This document shows, piece after piece, positions 43,261 to 52,631 of a DNA stretch of 64,000 nt; positions within the stretch are counted from its first letter, which is position 1; every line of letters begins with the position of its first letter. This stretch comes from Immundisolibacter sp049322795 (lineage in GTDB: Bacteria > Pseudomonadota > Gammaproteobacteria > Immundisolibacterales > Immundisolibacteraceae): assembly GCA_049322795.1 (NCBI GenBank), contig JBMOQH010000005.1:62001-126000 (forward strand), given 5' to 3'. Below the pieces are notes generated by a model. The model saw nothing but the letters and a program-made list of their open reading frames with translations. It did no database searches and was not told where the DNA came from. A program made the position numbers and the translations under genes.

Positions 43261-44211
43261 TCATCCGGGGCTTGCGTCACCCGGCCGGGAATCCTGTGCG
43301 CGCAGCGCACCGAGCGGTGCCAGAACCACCTCGGCGCTGGCCAGCACGGCGCCGTTCGCCAGCACGATCTGGCACCTGTAGGTATCGCGCAGCGATGCAC
43401 CGCTGCCGCTGGTCATCGGTTTGCCGATCAGGATGTTGAGCATGGCGTTGCTGGCCAGAACGGCCATGCGCGGTCGGCTGACCGAGTAGCGGTGCGACAC
43501 GTAAACCAGGGGATCCTGCTGGAAGGCGTGGCCCTCGTACTGGCCCCGTTCCAGCAGGGCGCAGGACAGGTAACTCAAGGGGAAAATGTCCGGAAAATCG
43601 ATCCGGTCATCGATTTCGTCGATGTAGGCACTCGGCTCGACGCCGGCTCCCAGCAGAAAGGTTTTGCCGTTGCCGGTCATCACGAATTTGCGCTTCAGGA
43701 ATGTGCTGCCGTCGGCCAGATAGCTTCGGTCCGGCCACGCCGCCAACTGCCCGGCCTCGGCCGGCGGTGTCATGTCGAGTAAGGGCACGGCGGATTCGCG
43801 CTTGAAACCGAGCAGTACCGGCGCGCCGTCGGCCCGGAGCACCAGCCGGTTGCTCAAGACGGGCGCCGGGCCGGCATCGAGACGGCTGCCGCGCACCTCC
43901 GCCTGCACGCACGCATCCGGCAACACGGCGCCGGCGAAGGCCAGCTGGTAGTTGCCGAATGCAAGGCCGTGACCTTGCAGCAGGGCCTCCTCGCCGTGTC
44001 TGATCCGGTGCCTGCGCACGGCGTCTTCGAGCAACGCCGCCTGCTGGAAACCCAGCACCAGTGGACCCGCAAACGGGTTGCCGGCGATCTCCCGCCAGCG
44101 CAGCTTGTCGTGAAACGGGTTGAAATCGTCGGTCGCGTAACGCGCCGCGTCGATATGCAGCTGCGTGTAAGCCGTTTCGATTACGGTTGTGTGCAGGGTC
44201 GTCGTCAACAT
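43261..44211 (-). CDS. MaoC/hydratase-2-like double hot-dog protein
   Basis: About 316 residues. The segment YATDDFNPFHDKLRW matches the D-x-N-P-x-H motif of MaoC-like (R)-specific enoyl-CoA hydratases, followed by NPFAGPLVLGFQQAALLED as in that fold. A second hot-dog-like part occupies the C-terminal half (VSHRYSVSRPRMAVLASNAM). It could hydrate an enoyl thioester, but the second half is divergent and I do not recognise a named family. The longer frame to 44571 is wrong: its extra N-terminus is translated from the intergenic hairpin repeat. The chosen ATG has AAGGA upstream. Confidence 0.6.
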   Translation of the reverse strand: MLTTTLHTTVIETAYTQLHIDAARYATDDFNPFHDKLRWREIAGNPFAGPLVLGFQQAALLEDAVRRHRIRHGEEALLQGHGLAFGNYQLAFAGAVLPDACVQAEVRGSRLDAGPAPVLSNRLVLRADGAPVLLGFKRESAVPLLDMTPPAEAGQLAAWPDRSYLADGSTFLKRKFVMTGNGKTFLLGAGVEPSAYIDEIDDRIDFPDIFPLSYLSCALLERGQYEGHAFQQDPLVYVSHRYSVSRPRMAVLASNAMLNILIGKPMTSGSGASLRDTYRCQIVLANGAVLASAEVVLAPLGALRAQDSRPGDASPG

Positions 44212-44360
44212 GCTGCATTCCTTGCAATGCCCGATGTGGCAACCGGCCCGTTCGGCAACCCCCGGCCTGGCCGCGTGTCCAGTTATCGGTTGCCCCGACA
44301 TCCGGCTTGACGGGGCGCTGTCCGGGAACCGGATGTTGGGCATCGAAGCTTGGGGAGATG

Positions 44361-44510
44361 CTGAAAAATCCCGTCCCTGGGATTTTTCAGCTCGCCGCAT
44401 CGCGGTGCACGCCCGCGGTGCGCTCCCTGGATCAATGACTTGCGCCATTGATCCAGGCCGGGGCGTCCTGCCCCGCTTGGGAAGCGCTGAATAAATCAGC
44501 GCTTCCCAAG
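44361..44510 (+). repeat. Intergenic multi-hairpin repeat, copy 2
   Basis: Same architecture as the element at 32038. The first stem is CTGAAAAATCCC/GGGATTTTTCAG (44361-44390); the last is a 15-bp stem CTTGGGAAGCGCTGA/TCAGCGCTTCCCAAG (44476-44510). In between are a GC-rich palindrome, the CTGGATCAATGA/CGCCATTGATCCAG palindrome and a C/G-rich hairpin. Several stem positions differ from copy 1 with the pairing retained or extended, which points to selection on structure. It sits between divergently transcribed genes. Confidence 0.85.
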
Positions 44511-44522
44511 CCATTAGACTGC

Positions 44523-45467
44523 ATGCCCCAGCCGCCCCAGACCCGCATGTCCGCGCCGCACACCCCCGCAAATCCCGCCGCCGGCCCGGCTTACGCCCTG
44601 CTGGCGGCGCTTGGGTTTTCCCTCAAGGCCATTTTCGTCAAGCTCGCCTACGCCTGGCACGGCGTGGATGCCATCAGCCTGCTGGCGCTGCGCATGCTGT
44701 TTGCGCTGCCGTTCTTCCTGCTGCTGGCCTGGCATTCGCAAGCCGGCAGCGCGCGCCTGACGGCGAGCGACTGGCTGCGCATCGGCTGGCTTGGCCTGAC
44801 CGGCTATTACCTTGCCAGCATCCTCGATTTCTGGGGGCTCGCCCACATCAGCGCCGGCCTCGAGCGGCTGATCCTGTTCACCTACCCCACGCTGGTGGTT
44901 CTGATCAGCGCCTGGCTTGGGCGCCGGCGCATCGCCCGGTCGGACGCGCTGGCGCTCGCCCTGTCGTACTCCGGCATTGCGCTTGCCTTCGCCAGCGACC
45001 TGCGCCTGGCCAGCGACCGCGGTGCGCTGTTGCTGGGCAGCGCGCTGGTATTCGGCTCGGCGGTGGCGTACGCGCTGTATCTGCTGGCCAGTGGCCGGAC
45101 CATCGCGCGACTCGGCACGCGGCGCACGGCGGCCTACGCCATGCTGGTGTCGACCGCGCTGGTCTTGCTGCACTTTGTGCTTGCCCAGCCGCTGTCCGGG
45201 CTGCGCCAGCCGCTGTCGATCTACGGCCTGGCCTTCGCCATGGCGGTGTTCTGCACGGTGCTGCCGTCGCTGTTTCTGGCCGAGGCGATCAAGCGTTGCG
45301 GCGCCGGCAAGGTGGCGCTGATCGGCTCGGCCGGACCGATCATCACCATTTACCTTGGCGTGGTCGCGCTCGGCGAGCCCGCCACCGGGGTGCAGCTTGT
45401 CGGTGCCGCCCTGGTGCTGGGTGGCGTGTTTCTGGTCAGCCGCCCAGGGCCGCCGAAAGTTGCCTGA
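44523..45467 (+). CDS. EamA/DMT-family transporter
   Basis: A 314-residue membrane protein with about ten helices arranged as two EamA repeats (residues about 25-150 and 165-305), the drug/metabolite transporter fold. Typical stretches are AALGFSLKAIFVKLAYAWHGVDAISLLALRMLF and ALIGSAGPIITIYLGVVALGEP. The start at 44523 lies 13 bp after the hairpin repeat; the ATG at 44547 is an alternative. The exported or imported metabolite is unknown. Confidence 0.85.
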   Translation: MPQPPQTRMSAPHTPANPAAGPAYALLAALGFSLKAIFVKLAYAWHGVDAISLLALRMLFALPFFLLLAWHSQAGSARLTASDWLRIGWLGLTGYYLASILDFWGLAHISAGLERLILFTYPTLVVLISAWLGRRRIARSDALALALSYSGIALAFASDLRLASDRGALLLGSALVFGSAVAYALYLLASGRTIARLGTRRTAAYAMLVSTALVLLHFVLAQPLSGLRQPLSIYGLAFAMAVFCTVLPSLFLAEAIKRCGAGKVALIGSAGPIITIYLGVVALGEPATGVQLVGAALVLGGVFLVSRPGPPKVA

Positions 45468-45508
45468 GGTCTGGATAATGCCGGCCGCCGTCGCCTTTTG
45501 ACCGCTCC

Positions 45509-46852
45509 ATGAATCGCAGCAACCGTCGTTTCAAGCCCCCCGTCGCGCAAGCGCTCGCCGCGCCGCTCGAGATCGAGCGCATGGCCGACAACGGCCAGGG
45601 CGTGGCGCATGTGGACGGCAAGCTGGTGTTCGTGGCCGGCGCCCTGCCCGGCGAGCGCGTGCAGGCCGCGCGCGTGAAGCGGCACGCCAATTACGACGAG
45701 GCCACCGCGACCGACATCCTCGAAGCCGCCGCCGAGCGGGTGACGCCGCCCTGCCCGGCCTACGAGCGCTGCGGCGGCTGTGTCCTGCAGCACCAGGACC
45801 ACGCCGCGCAGGTGCGCGACAAGCAGATGCACCTGGCCGACAAGCTGGCGCGCATCGGCGGCGTACAGCCTGACGGCTGGCTGAGCCCTGTGCTCGGACC
45901 GGCCTGGCATTACCGGCGCCGGGCGCGGCTGGGCGCGCGGCTGGTGCCAAAAAAAGGCTCCGTGCTGGTGGGTTTTCGCGAGCGCCGCTCGTCGTACCTC
46001 ACCGACATGACCGAATGCCCGGTGCTGGACGCACGCCTGTCGGCCTTGATCGCGCCGCTGCGCACGCTGATCGCGAGCCTCTCGGCGCCCGACCAGGTGC
46101 CGCAGATCGAGGCCACCGCCACCGACGGCGAGGTCGCGCTGGTGCTGCGGCACCTGGTGACGCTGACCGACGCCGATCGGGCTGCGCTCACGGCCTTCGC
46201 CGGCGCGCATGGCGTGCGCTGGTTCCTGCAGCCGGGCGGGCCGGCGTCGGTCTACCCGTTGACGCCGGGCGACGACCGGGCACTCGGCTATCGTCTCGAG
46301 GCGTTCGACCTCGGCATCGAATTCGGCCCGCTCGACTTCACGCAAGTGAACTTCGCCATCAACCGGCAGCTGGTGCCGTTGGCGGTGGACCTGCTGCAGC
46401 CGCAACCCGGCGAGGCGGTGGCGGATCTTTTCTGCGGGGTGGGCAATTTCAGTCTGGCGCTCGCGCGGCGCGGCGCCCGGGTGCTGGGGCTGGAGGGCGA
46501 GGACGCGCTCGTCGCGCGCGCTCGCGACAACGCCCGCCGGGCCGGTCTTGGCCCGCAGTGCACCTTCGAGCGGGCGAATCTTTACGACGACGCGCCAGCC
46601 GTACTGCCGCGATTGGCCGGCTGCGCGGCCTGGCTGCTGGACCCGCCGCGCTCCGGTGCGCAGGCGCTGTGCAGCGCCGTGCCGCGGCCCGGCCCGGCGC
46701 GCATCGTGTACGTGTCCTGCAACCCCGCCACGCTGGCGCGCGATGCCGGCCTGCTGGTGGGCCAGGGCTATCGGCTGGCCAAGGCGGGCATCGTGGACAT
46801 GTTTCCGCACACCGCGCACGTGGAATCCATCGCCGTGTTCGAGAGAACCTGA
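45509..46852 (+). CDS. rlmD: 23S rRNA (uracil-1939-C5)-methyltransferase
   Basis: A 447-residue TRAM/Rossmann methyltransferase. The TRAM domain starts the protein; the iron-sulfur cysteines are Cys82, Cys88 and Cys91 in PCPAYERCGGC with the fourth in MTECPVL. The SAM site is DLFCGVGNFSLALARRGARVLGLEG, and the catalytic cysteine lies in IVYVSCNPATLARD. It methylates U1939 of 23S rRNA. The next gene starts four bases after its stop. Confidence 0.93.
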   Translation: MNRSNRRFKPPVAQALAAPLEIERMADNGQGVAHVDGKLVFVAGALPGERVQAARVKRHANYDEATATDILEAAAERVTPPCPAYERCGGCVLQHQDHAAQVRDKQMHLADKLARIGGVQPDGWLSPVLGPAWHYRRRARLGARLVPKKGSVLVGFRERRSSYLTDMTECPVLDARLSALIAPLRTLIASLSAPDQVPQIEATATDGEVALVLRHLVTLTDADRAALTAFAGAHGVRWFLQPGGPASVYPLTPGDDRALGYRLEAFDLGIEFGPLDFTQVNFAINRQLVPLAVDLLQPQPGEAVADLFCGVGNFSLALARRGARVLGLEGEDALVARARDNARRAGLGPQCTFERANLYDDAPAVLPRLAGCAAWLLDPPRSGAQALCSAVPRPGPARIVYVSCNPATLARDAGLLVGQGYRLAKAGIVDMFPHTAHVESIAVFERT

Positions 46853-46855
46853 ACG

Positions 46856-47188
46856 ATGACCGCCCTGATCGACCAGCACTGCGCGCCGCTGCCGCCCGCC
46901 TCGCCCTGCCTGACGCCCGCGCAATGGCAGGCGCTGCTGGGCCAGATCGACCCGGCCTGGTCGGTCATCGACGGCCACCACCTTGAACGCCGCTACCGCC
47001 TGCCGGACTTCGCCAGCGGCCTGGCGCTGGTCAACCGCATCGGTGCGCTGGCCGAGGCGCAGGACCACCACCCCGACCTGCTGCTCGGCTGGGGCCGGGT
47101 CGAGATCACGCTGTGGACGCACTCGGTCGGCGGGCTCAGCCGCAACGACTTCATCCTCGCCGCGCACATCGACAGCCTGACGCCATGA
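46856..47188 (+). CDS. phhB: 4a-hydroxytetrahydrobiopterin dehydratase
   Basis: A 110-residue pterin-4a-carbinolamine dehydratase. The core EAQDHHPDLLLGWGRVEITLWTH contains the conserved His-His-Pro and the later tryptophan-threonine-histidine element, followed by VGGLSRNDFILAAHID. It recycles the pterin cofactor used by aromatic amino-acid hydroxylases; no such hydroxylase is in the window. It is coupled to the Sua5/TsaC-like gene, whose ATG overlaps its stop. Confidence 0.9.
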   Translation: MTALIDQHCAPLPPASPCLTPAQWQALLGQIDPAWSVIDGHHLERRYRLPDFASGLALVNRIGALAEAQDHHPDLLLGWGRVEITLWTHSVGGLSRNDFILAAHIDSLTP

Positions 47189-48129
47189 GCAAGGCCACCA
47201 TCGCGCAAGCGGTTGACTTGCTGCGTGCCGGGGAGGTCGTGGCGATGCCGACGGAAACCGTCTATGGCCTGGGCGCTGACGCACTCAACCCCGCCGCGGT
47301 GGCGCGCATCTTTGCGCTCAAGGGCCGCCCGACCGACCACCCGCTGATCATCCACCTGCCGCCCGAGGCGAAGCTCGACGACTGGGCGGCCGACGTGCCA
47401 GCCGCGGCGCGCGCGCTCGCCGCCGCCTTCTGGCCCGGGCCGCTCACGCTCATCCTGCCGCGCGGACCGCGCGTGCCCACGGCCGTCACCGGCGGCCAGG
47501 ACACCGTCGCCCTGCGCGTGCCGGATCACCCGCTGGCCTTGGCGCTGCTGCGCGCATTCGGCAGCGGCATCGCGGCACCGTCCGCCAACCGCTACGGCCA
47601 CATCAGTCCAACCACGGCGGCGCACGTGCGGGCGGAGTTCGGCGACACGGTGTCGCTGATCCTGGACGGCGGCCCGTGCCGAGTCGGCATCGAATCGACC
47701 ATCGTCGATCTGAGCCGCGGTGCGCCGGTGGTGCTGCGCCCCGGCGCCATCACCGAGCCGGATATACGCCGCGTGCTCGGCGGCAGCGCAGGCAACCCGG
47801 CGCCCGGCGCGGGGCCCCGCGCACCGGGTCTCGTCAAACGGCATTACGCGCCGCGCACGCCGGCCGAGCTGGTCGCCGGCAGCGCCCTGGCCGCCCGGCT
47901 GGCCGAGCTGACCGGCGAGGGACATGAGGTCGGCGTGCTGATCCTGGGCGACAAGCCGCCCGCAACAGGTATCGCGCTGCCCGCCGCCCCAGCCGCCTAC
48001 AGCCGCGGCCTGTACGCCGCCCTGCGCGAGCTGGACCGGCGCGGATACGCTCGCCTTCTCATCGAAGCCCCGCCCGAGACCGAGGCCTGGCGGGCCATCA
48101 ACGACCGCCTGCGGCGCGCCGTGGCGTGA
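47185..48129 (+). CDS. Threonylcarbamoyl-AMP synthase, long Sua5 form
   Basis: A 314-residue enzyme of tRNA t6A biosynthesis that makes threonylcarbamoyl-AMP from Thr, bicarbonate and ATP. YrdC-domain motifs are MPTETVYGLGADA, FALKGRPTDHPLIIHL, PGPLTLIL and APSANRYGHISPT. A C-terminal extension of about 110 residues (RHYAPRTPAELV...) makes it the Sua5 type rather than the short TsaC. ATG at 47185 overlaps the phhB stop. Confidence 0.93.
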   Translation: MSKATIAQAVDLLRAGEVVAMPTETVYGLGADALNPAAVARIFALKGRPTDHPLIIHLPPEAKLDDWAADVPAAARALAAAFWPGPLTLILPRGPRVPTAVTGGQDTVALRVPDHPLALALLRAFGSGIAAPSANRYGHISPTTAAHVRAEFGDTVSLILDGGPCRVGIESTIVDLSRGAPVVLRPGAITEPDIRRVLGGSAGNPAPGAGPRAPGLVKRHYAPRTPAELVAGSALAARLAELTGEGHEVGVLILGDKPPATGIALPAAPAAYSRGLYAALRELDRRGYARLLIEAPPETEAWRAINDRLRRAVA

Positions 48130-48251
48130 TCGGAACTGCTGCGTGGCTCGTCCTTGGGGTGCACCTTGGGCGGGTGGCAAGTAATGCACCGGCTGGCACA
48201 ATCCAGGCCCTCCGGCGTGCTGCATGGCGCGTCGCCAACGCGGAGAAACTG

Positions 48252-49541
48252 ATGACTCGCCGTCCCGTGTTTTTCGTGCTTGCGCTGTTCCTGTCGTCCG
48301 CTCAGGCGGCATTCCTGTTCCCGGAGCAGCCGCCCGTCGCCTCCTCGACCGCAGACGACCCTGCCATGGGCAGCTACCTGCAAGGCGTTCAGGCGTTGCG
48401 TGACAATCATCTGCTGACTGCCGAGGACGCCTTCAAGGCCGCTCTCGAGGCCAACCCCCGCATGGTGCAGGCCCTGATCGGGCTGGCCGACGTGGCGTTG
48501 AAGCGAGACGACCGCGACGCGGCCCAATCGTCGATCGACAAGGCGATCCAGATCGCGCCCAGTTACGACGGCGCGCAACATGCGCTCGGCCTGTTCCACG
48601 CGTCAGGCAAGGACTACCCCGCGGCCGAGACGGCACTCAAGAAAGCAATCGAACTCAACCCGAAGAACCTCGCGGCACGCAACGCGCTCGGCGGCCTCTA
48701 CGCCAATGCCATGCAACGCCCGAGCGATGCCGTGGCCGCCTACCGGGCGGCGCTCGAGATCGATCCCACGCAGATCGAAGCACGTATCGGTCTTGCGCAG
48801 GCACTGGCGGCGACCGGCCAGTTCAGCGCGGCGGAAACGGAACTGGTGGCAGCCAGCAAGGCGCAGCCGAGTTCGCCGTTCCCCCAACTGGTGTTGGGGC
48901 GAATGCACTTCTCGCGTGGCAATACCGAAGCCGGCAACAAGGCCATCGACGCCGCCTTGAAAATCGACCCTGATTTCGTCCCGGCCCTGCTGGACAAGGC
49001 TGATGGGCTTGCTCTGGCCGGCGAAACCGACGCCGCACTGGCGCTTTATGACCGCGCGATTGCGCGGGATGACAGAAACGCCAGCGCGCATTTCAAGCGC
49101 GCGGTCCTGTTGCAGCAGCAGGGACGGAACGCCGAAGCGCGTCAGAGCTACCTCGACGTGATCGCCATCGATCCGCAATTCGCCGCGGCCTACAACAATC
49201 TGGCCTGGATGCAGGCGGACTCGCGCGACCGCCTGGATGAGGCCGCGCAATGGGCTGCCACAGCCATTCGGCTTGATGCTGACAACGCCGCCTACCGCGA
49301 CACGCAGGCTTGGGTCTTCCGCGCCCAGCGCAGGTTTGACGAAGCCGAAACCGTGCTCGAGAAGGCGACCACCATGCAGCCGCCTCTCGCGGACGTTCGC
49401 TATCACCTGGGCGTGGTGTACCTGGACCGGGGCAAGGCCGACCCGGCGCGGCGCGCCTTCACGGAGGCGCTGGCCATCGACCCCAAGCACGCCGAGGCGG
49501 CGGCGGCACTCGAGAAGCTGAACGCCGGCGTCACCCCATAG
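48252..49541 (+). CDS. Exported TPR-repeat protein
   Basis: A 429-residue protein with signal peptide MTRRPVFFVLALFLSSAQAAFLF and then about ten tetratricopeptide repeats covering most of the chain (for example AEDAFKAALEANPRMVQALIG and AETALKKAIELNPKNLAARN). It should be a periplasmic or envelope scaffold for protein interaction. Start chosen at the ATG with GGAG seven bases upstream; the longer frame lacks support. Resembles PrsT/PEP-CTERM-associated TPR proteins in layout, but a specific partner cannot be named. Confidence 0.82.
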   Translation: MTRRPVFFVLALFLSSAQAAFLFPEQPPVASSTADDPAMGSYLQGVQALRDNHLLTAEDAFKAALEANPRMVQALIGLADVALKRDDRDAAQSSIDKAIQIAPSYDGAQHALGLFHASGKDYPAAETALKKAIELNPKNLAARNALGGLYANAMQRPSDAVAAYRAALEIDPTQIEARIGLAQALAATGQFSAAETELVAASKAQPSSPFPQLVLGRMHFSRGNTEAGNKAIDAALKIDPDFVPALLDKADGLALAGETDAALALYDRAIARDDRNASAHFKRAVLLQQQGRNAEARQSYLDVIAIDPQFAAAYNNLAWMQADSRDRLDEAAQWAATAIRLDADNAAYRDTQAWVFRAQRRFDEAETVLEKATTMQPPLADVRYHLGVVYLDRGKADPARRAFTEALAIDPKHAEAAAALEKLNAGVTP

Positions 49542-49604
49542 CCATACGCTGCCCATTCCGCTCGCACCGTTCGAGGCTCGCGCGCGCACACCGGCCGCAC
49601 GGCC

Positions 49605-51014
49605 TCAAAACCCTTCCGTGGCGGGAAGCTCGGCCTGCGCCTGATCGGTCAACTCGGCGGGCAGGGACTTGGACGCGTCGATCCCCAGCGCCTTCAGTTC
49701 CTCCGCCCGCTTGACCACGTTGCCGCGGCCGGAGACGAGCTTGTTGCGGGCGGCGTCGAAGGCGGTCTGCGTGCTTTTCAGGCGGCTGCCGACGGTTTCC
49801 AGATCCTGCACGAAGCCGACGAACTTGTCGTAGAGATCACCGGCGCGGCGGGCGATTTCCTGCGCGTTGCGGCTCTGGTGCTCGAAGCGCCACACGTTCT
49901 GGATCATGCGCAGCGTCGTCAGGAGCGTGGTCGGGTTCACGAGACCGATATTGCGTTCGAGCGCCTCGTTGAACAGCGCCGGCTCGGCGCGCAGCGCCTC
50001 CATGTAGGCCGGCTCCACGGGCACGAACAGCAGCACGAAGTCGAGCGAGCGCACCCCCGGCAGCTGGTGATAGGCCTTGTCACCCAGCCCGCGGATGTGT
50101 GCCCGCAGCGAGGCCACATGCTCGCGCAGCGCCTGCGCGCGCGCCACGTCGTCCTCGGCACTCACGTAGCGCTCGTAGGCCACCAGCGACACCTTGGCAT
50201 CGATCACCACATCCTTGCCGTCCGGCAGGTGCACGATGGCGTCCGGCCGCTGGCGGCCGTCCTCGCCGGTGATGCTGACCTGAACCTCGTACTCGCGGCC
50301 CTTGGCCAGGCCGGACTGCTCCAGCACCCGCTCGAGCACCAGCTCGCCCCAGGCGCCCTGGGTGCGGGTACTGCCCTTGAGCGCCCGGGTGAGGTTCACA
50401 GCGTCCTCGGCCACCCGCTGGTTGAGATCGCGTAGCGTGTGGATTTCCTTCAAAAGCGACACCCGATCGCGCGATTCCTTGTCGTAAACGTCCTCCACGC
50501 GCTTCTGGAAGCCGCCGATCTGCTCGCGCAGCGGGTTCAGCAGGGCCTCGAGATTGGTCCGGTTCTGCTCGGTGAAGCGCTTGGACTTGTCCTCCAGGAT
50601 GTCCTGCGCGAGGCTCTTGAACTGCTCCGCCAGCCGCAGGCGGGCGTCTTCGAGCAAGGCCAGCTTCTCCTGGCTGCGCCGGCGCTCCTCGGCGAGCTCC
50701 GTGCTGGCCCGCTCCAGGCGCACGGCAAGCGCCTGCACCTCGTCCGCCCGCGCCCGCAGCGCCAGGTCGCGCTCGTGCAAGGCGGTGTCGAGCGCCGGCA
50801 GGCGCGCGCATTCGGCCTCAAGGCGCGCGCGGTCCTCTACCAGGGAGCGCTGCTCGTCACGCAGGCTCGCGATCTGCGTCGCCACGTCCACCGCCTGCCG
50901 TTGAGCCGCCTCAAGGCGGGCGCGGTACTGGATCAGAACAATGGCCAGGGCGAAGGCGAGCAGCGTGGCCACCCCAGCCAGCGCAGCGACCACGGCAAGG
51001 GTGGAAAACTCCAT
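49605..51014 (-). CDS. rmuC: DNA recombination protein RmuC
   Basis: A 469-residue protein with a short N-terminal membrane helix (VVAALAGVATLLAFALAIVLI), a long coiled coil (residues about 30-160) and the RmuC nuclease-like domain with GAWGELVLERVLEQSGLAKGREYEVQ, VIDAKVSLVAYERYV and FVLLFVPVEPAYMEAL, where the D...K acidic/lysine pattern resembles PD-(D/E)XK nucleases. It limits inversion and rearrangement at short repeats. Single gene, convergent with the TPR-protein gene. Confidence 0.93.
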   Translation of the reverse strand: MEFSTLAVVAALAGVATLLAFALAIVLIQYRARLEAAQRQAVDVATQIASLRDEQRSLVEDRARLEAECARLPALDTALHERDLALRARADEVQALAVRLERASTELAEERRRSQEKLALLEDARLRLAEQFKSLAQDILEDKSKRFTEQNRTNLEALLNPLREQIGGFQKRVEDVYDKESRDRVSLLKEIHTLRDLNQRVAEDAVNLTRALKGSTRTQGAWGELVLERVLEQSGLAKGREYEVQVSITGEDGRQRPDAIVHLPDGKDVVIDAKVSLVAYERYVSAEDDVARAQALREHVASLRAHIRGLGDKAYHQLPGVRSLDFVLLFVPVEPAYMEALRAEPALFNEALERNIGLVNPTTLLTTLRMIQNVWRFEHQSRNAQEIARRAGDLYDKFVGFVQDLETVGSRLKSTQTAFDAARNKLVSGRGNVVKRAEELKALGIDASKSLPAELTDQAQAELPATEGF

Positions 51015-51053
51015 GTCAGAAAAGCGTCCAAGTGACTGGTATGAGGCTTGCGA

Positions 51054-51203
51054 GGGAAGCTGTGATTGATTCAGCGATCCCCGATCGGGGCAGGATGCCC
51101 CGGCATGAATCGATGGCGCAAGCCACCCGATTCATGGAGCGCACCGCGGGCCGGCACCGCGACGCAGCGAGTTGAATACGTCACGAGATGGGATTTTCCA
51201 GCG
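51054..51203 (-). repeat. Intergenic multi-hairpin repeat, copy 3 (inverted, diverged)
   Basis: Read on the minus strand this matches the elements at 32038 and 44361 along about 150 bp: the GGGAAGC palindrome, CGGGGCAGGATGCCCCGG, the ATGAATCGATGG...GGCGCAAGCCACC region, GGAGCGCACCGCGGG and the final GGGATTTTCCAGC. Several stems are broken by substitutions, so it is an older copy. It lies between the divergent rmuC and ald genes. Confidence 0.7.
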
Positions 51204-51274
51204 TTTCCCAAAATGCCCGATCGAGCGGCGCGCCCGCGCCGCGCGAACACCCCACCCCCTGCGGAGACCCCGGC

Positions 51275-52384
51275 ATGGACATTGGCATCCCCAGCGAGAT
51301 CAAGGACAACGAGAGCCGCGTCGCGCTCACCCCGGCCGGCGCCGCCGCCCTGGTGGCACAGGGGCACCGCGTGCGGGTGCAGCGCCGTGCGGGTTTGGGT
51401 TCCGGTTTTGCCGACGAGGAGTACGCCGCCGCCGGCGCCACGCTGACCGACGCCGCGGGCGCCTGGGGCTGCGAGCTGGTAGTGAAGGTAAAGGAGCCCC
51501 TGCCGGCCGAGTACCGTTATCTGAACGGCCAATTGCTGTTCACCTATCTGCACCTGGCCGGGGTCGACCCGACGCTGACCGATGCCCTGCTCGCCAGCCG
51601 GACGGTTGGAATCGGCTACGAGACGGTGCGCGATGACACGGGCCACCTGCCGCTGCTGGCGCCGATGAGTGCCATCGCCGGCAACATGGCGGTCGCGGTC
51701 GGCGCCTGGTACCTGGCAAAACCACACGGCGGCATCGGCGTGCAGCTTGGACGGGTGCTCGGCGAACCGCACGGGTGCGTGACGGTGATTGGCGACGGCG
51801 TGGTGGGCAGCCATGCCGCCGCCAGCGCGGCGGCGCTCGGCGCCGCCGTGACGGTGTTCGGCGTCGACGCCGCTCGCGGCGAGGCGCTGCGCGCGGCGGT
51901 GCCGCAGATCAACTGGCGCCGGTCGACGCCGGAAGCAATCACCGCGGCACTTCCTGAAACCGACCTGCTGATCGGCGCCGTGTTGTTGCCGGGCGCCCGC
52001 GCGCCGCACCTGGTCAGCTCGGACATGGTCCGCCGGATGCGCCCCGGCACGGTCATCGTCGACGTCAGCATCGACCAGGGAGGCTGCATCGAAACGGCTC
52101 GCCCGACCAGCCATTCGGACCCGATCTACACCGTGAACGGAGTCATCCACTACTGCGTCACCAACATGCCGGGCGCATACCCGCGAACGGCGACCCTGGC
52201 ACTGACCCAGGCCACCCTGCCCTACCTGCAGCAGCTCGCGGCCGGTGGTCGAGCGGTGCTGCTGGCCAACCCGCCACTGGCCAGTGGCGTCAACACGCTG
52301 GACGGTTACCTGACCCATCGGGCCTGCGCCCAGGACCTGGGCCTGATGGAACGCTACCGGGCGCTCGATCAGATATCGGACTGA
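51275..52384 (+). CDS. ald: Alanine dehydrogenase
   Basis: A 369-residue NAD-dependent enzyme that interconverts alanine with pyruvate and ammonia. MDIGIPSEIKDNESRVALTPAG, VKVKEPLPAEY with the substrate-binding lysine, FTYLHLA with the catalytic histidine, and the NAD site VTVIGDGVVGSHAAASAAALGA are all present. Start at 51275 with GGAG upstream; residues coded before it come partly from the hairpin repeat. Links to pyruvate and nitrogen assimilation in the same organism are general. Confidence 0.93.
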   Translation: MDIGIPSEIKDNESRVALTPAGAAALVAQGHRVRVQRRAGLGSGFADEEYAAAGATLTDAAGAWGCELVVKVKEPLPAEYRYLNGQLLFTYLHLAGVDPTLTDALLASRTVGIGYETVRDDTGHLPLLAPMSAIAGNMAVAVGAWYLAKPHGGIGVQLGRVLGEPHGCVTVIGDGVVGSHAAASAAALGAAVTVFGVDAARGEALRAAVPQINWRRSTPEAITAALPETDLLIGAVLLPGARAPHLVSSDMVRRMRPGTVIVDVSIDQGGCIETARPTSHSDPIYTVNGVIHYCVTNMPGAYPRTATLALTQATLPYLQQLAAGGRAVLLANPPLASGVNTLDGYLTHRACAQDLGLMERYRALDQISD

Positions 52385-52631
52385 GCGCCCCGGGTAAACA
52401 CTGGGCGATGCGGCGCTGGCCGGCGCCGCGCATGGCCGCAGTCACGGCAAATCACCCGCATCCAACGCGGCGGAACTGTGGCTTTTTGCCGCTTTTGGAC
52501 CGCCTGGCCGGGGTGATACTGGCCGTCGAATGGACCCGGGGCGAGGCTCCGGAGTGACCGAAGCGCACCGGTGACGGTGCGGCTTCGACTACCTGACGAC
52601 GTGCCGCAAGGCCCGACCCGCCCAGACAACG

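Noticed and set aside
44212..44571. N-terminal extension of the hot-dog protein gene
   Set aside because: The extra residues are translated from the intergenic hairpin repeat; the same peptide can be read from the copy at 32038, so it is not conserved coding sequence.
52410..52429. GC-rich hairpin after ald
   Set aside because: It is a 7-bp stem without a T-tract in very G+C-rich DNA; chance is likely.
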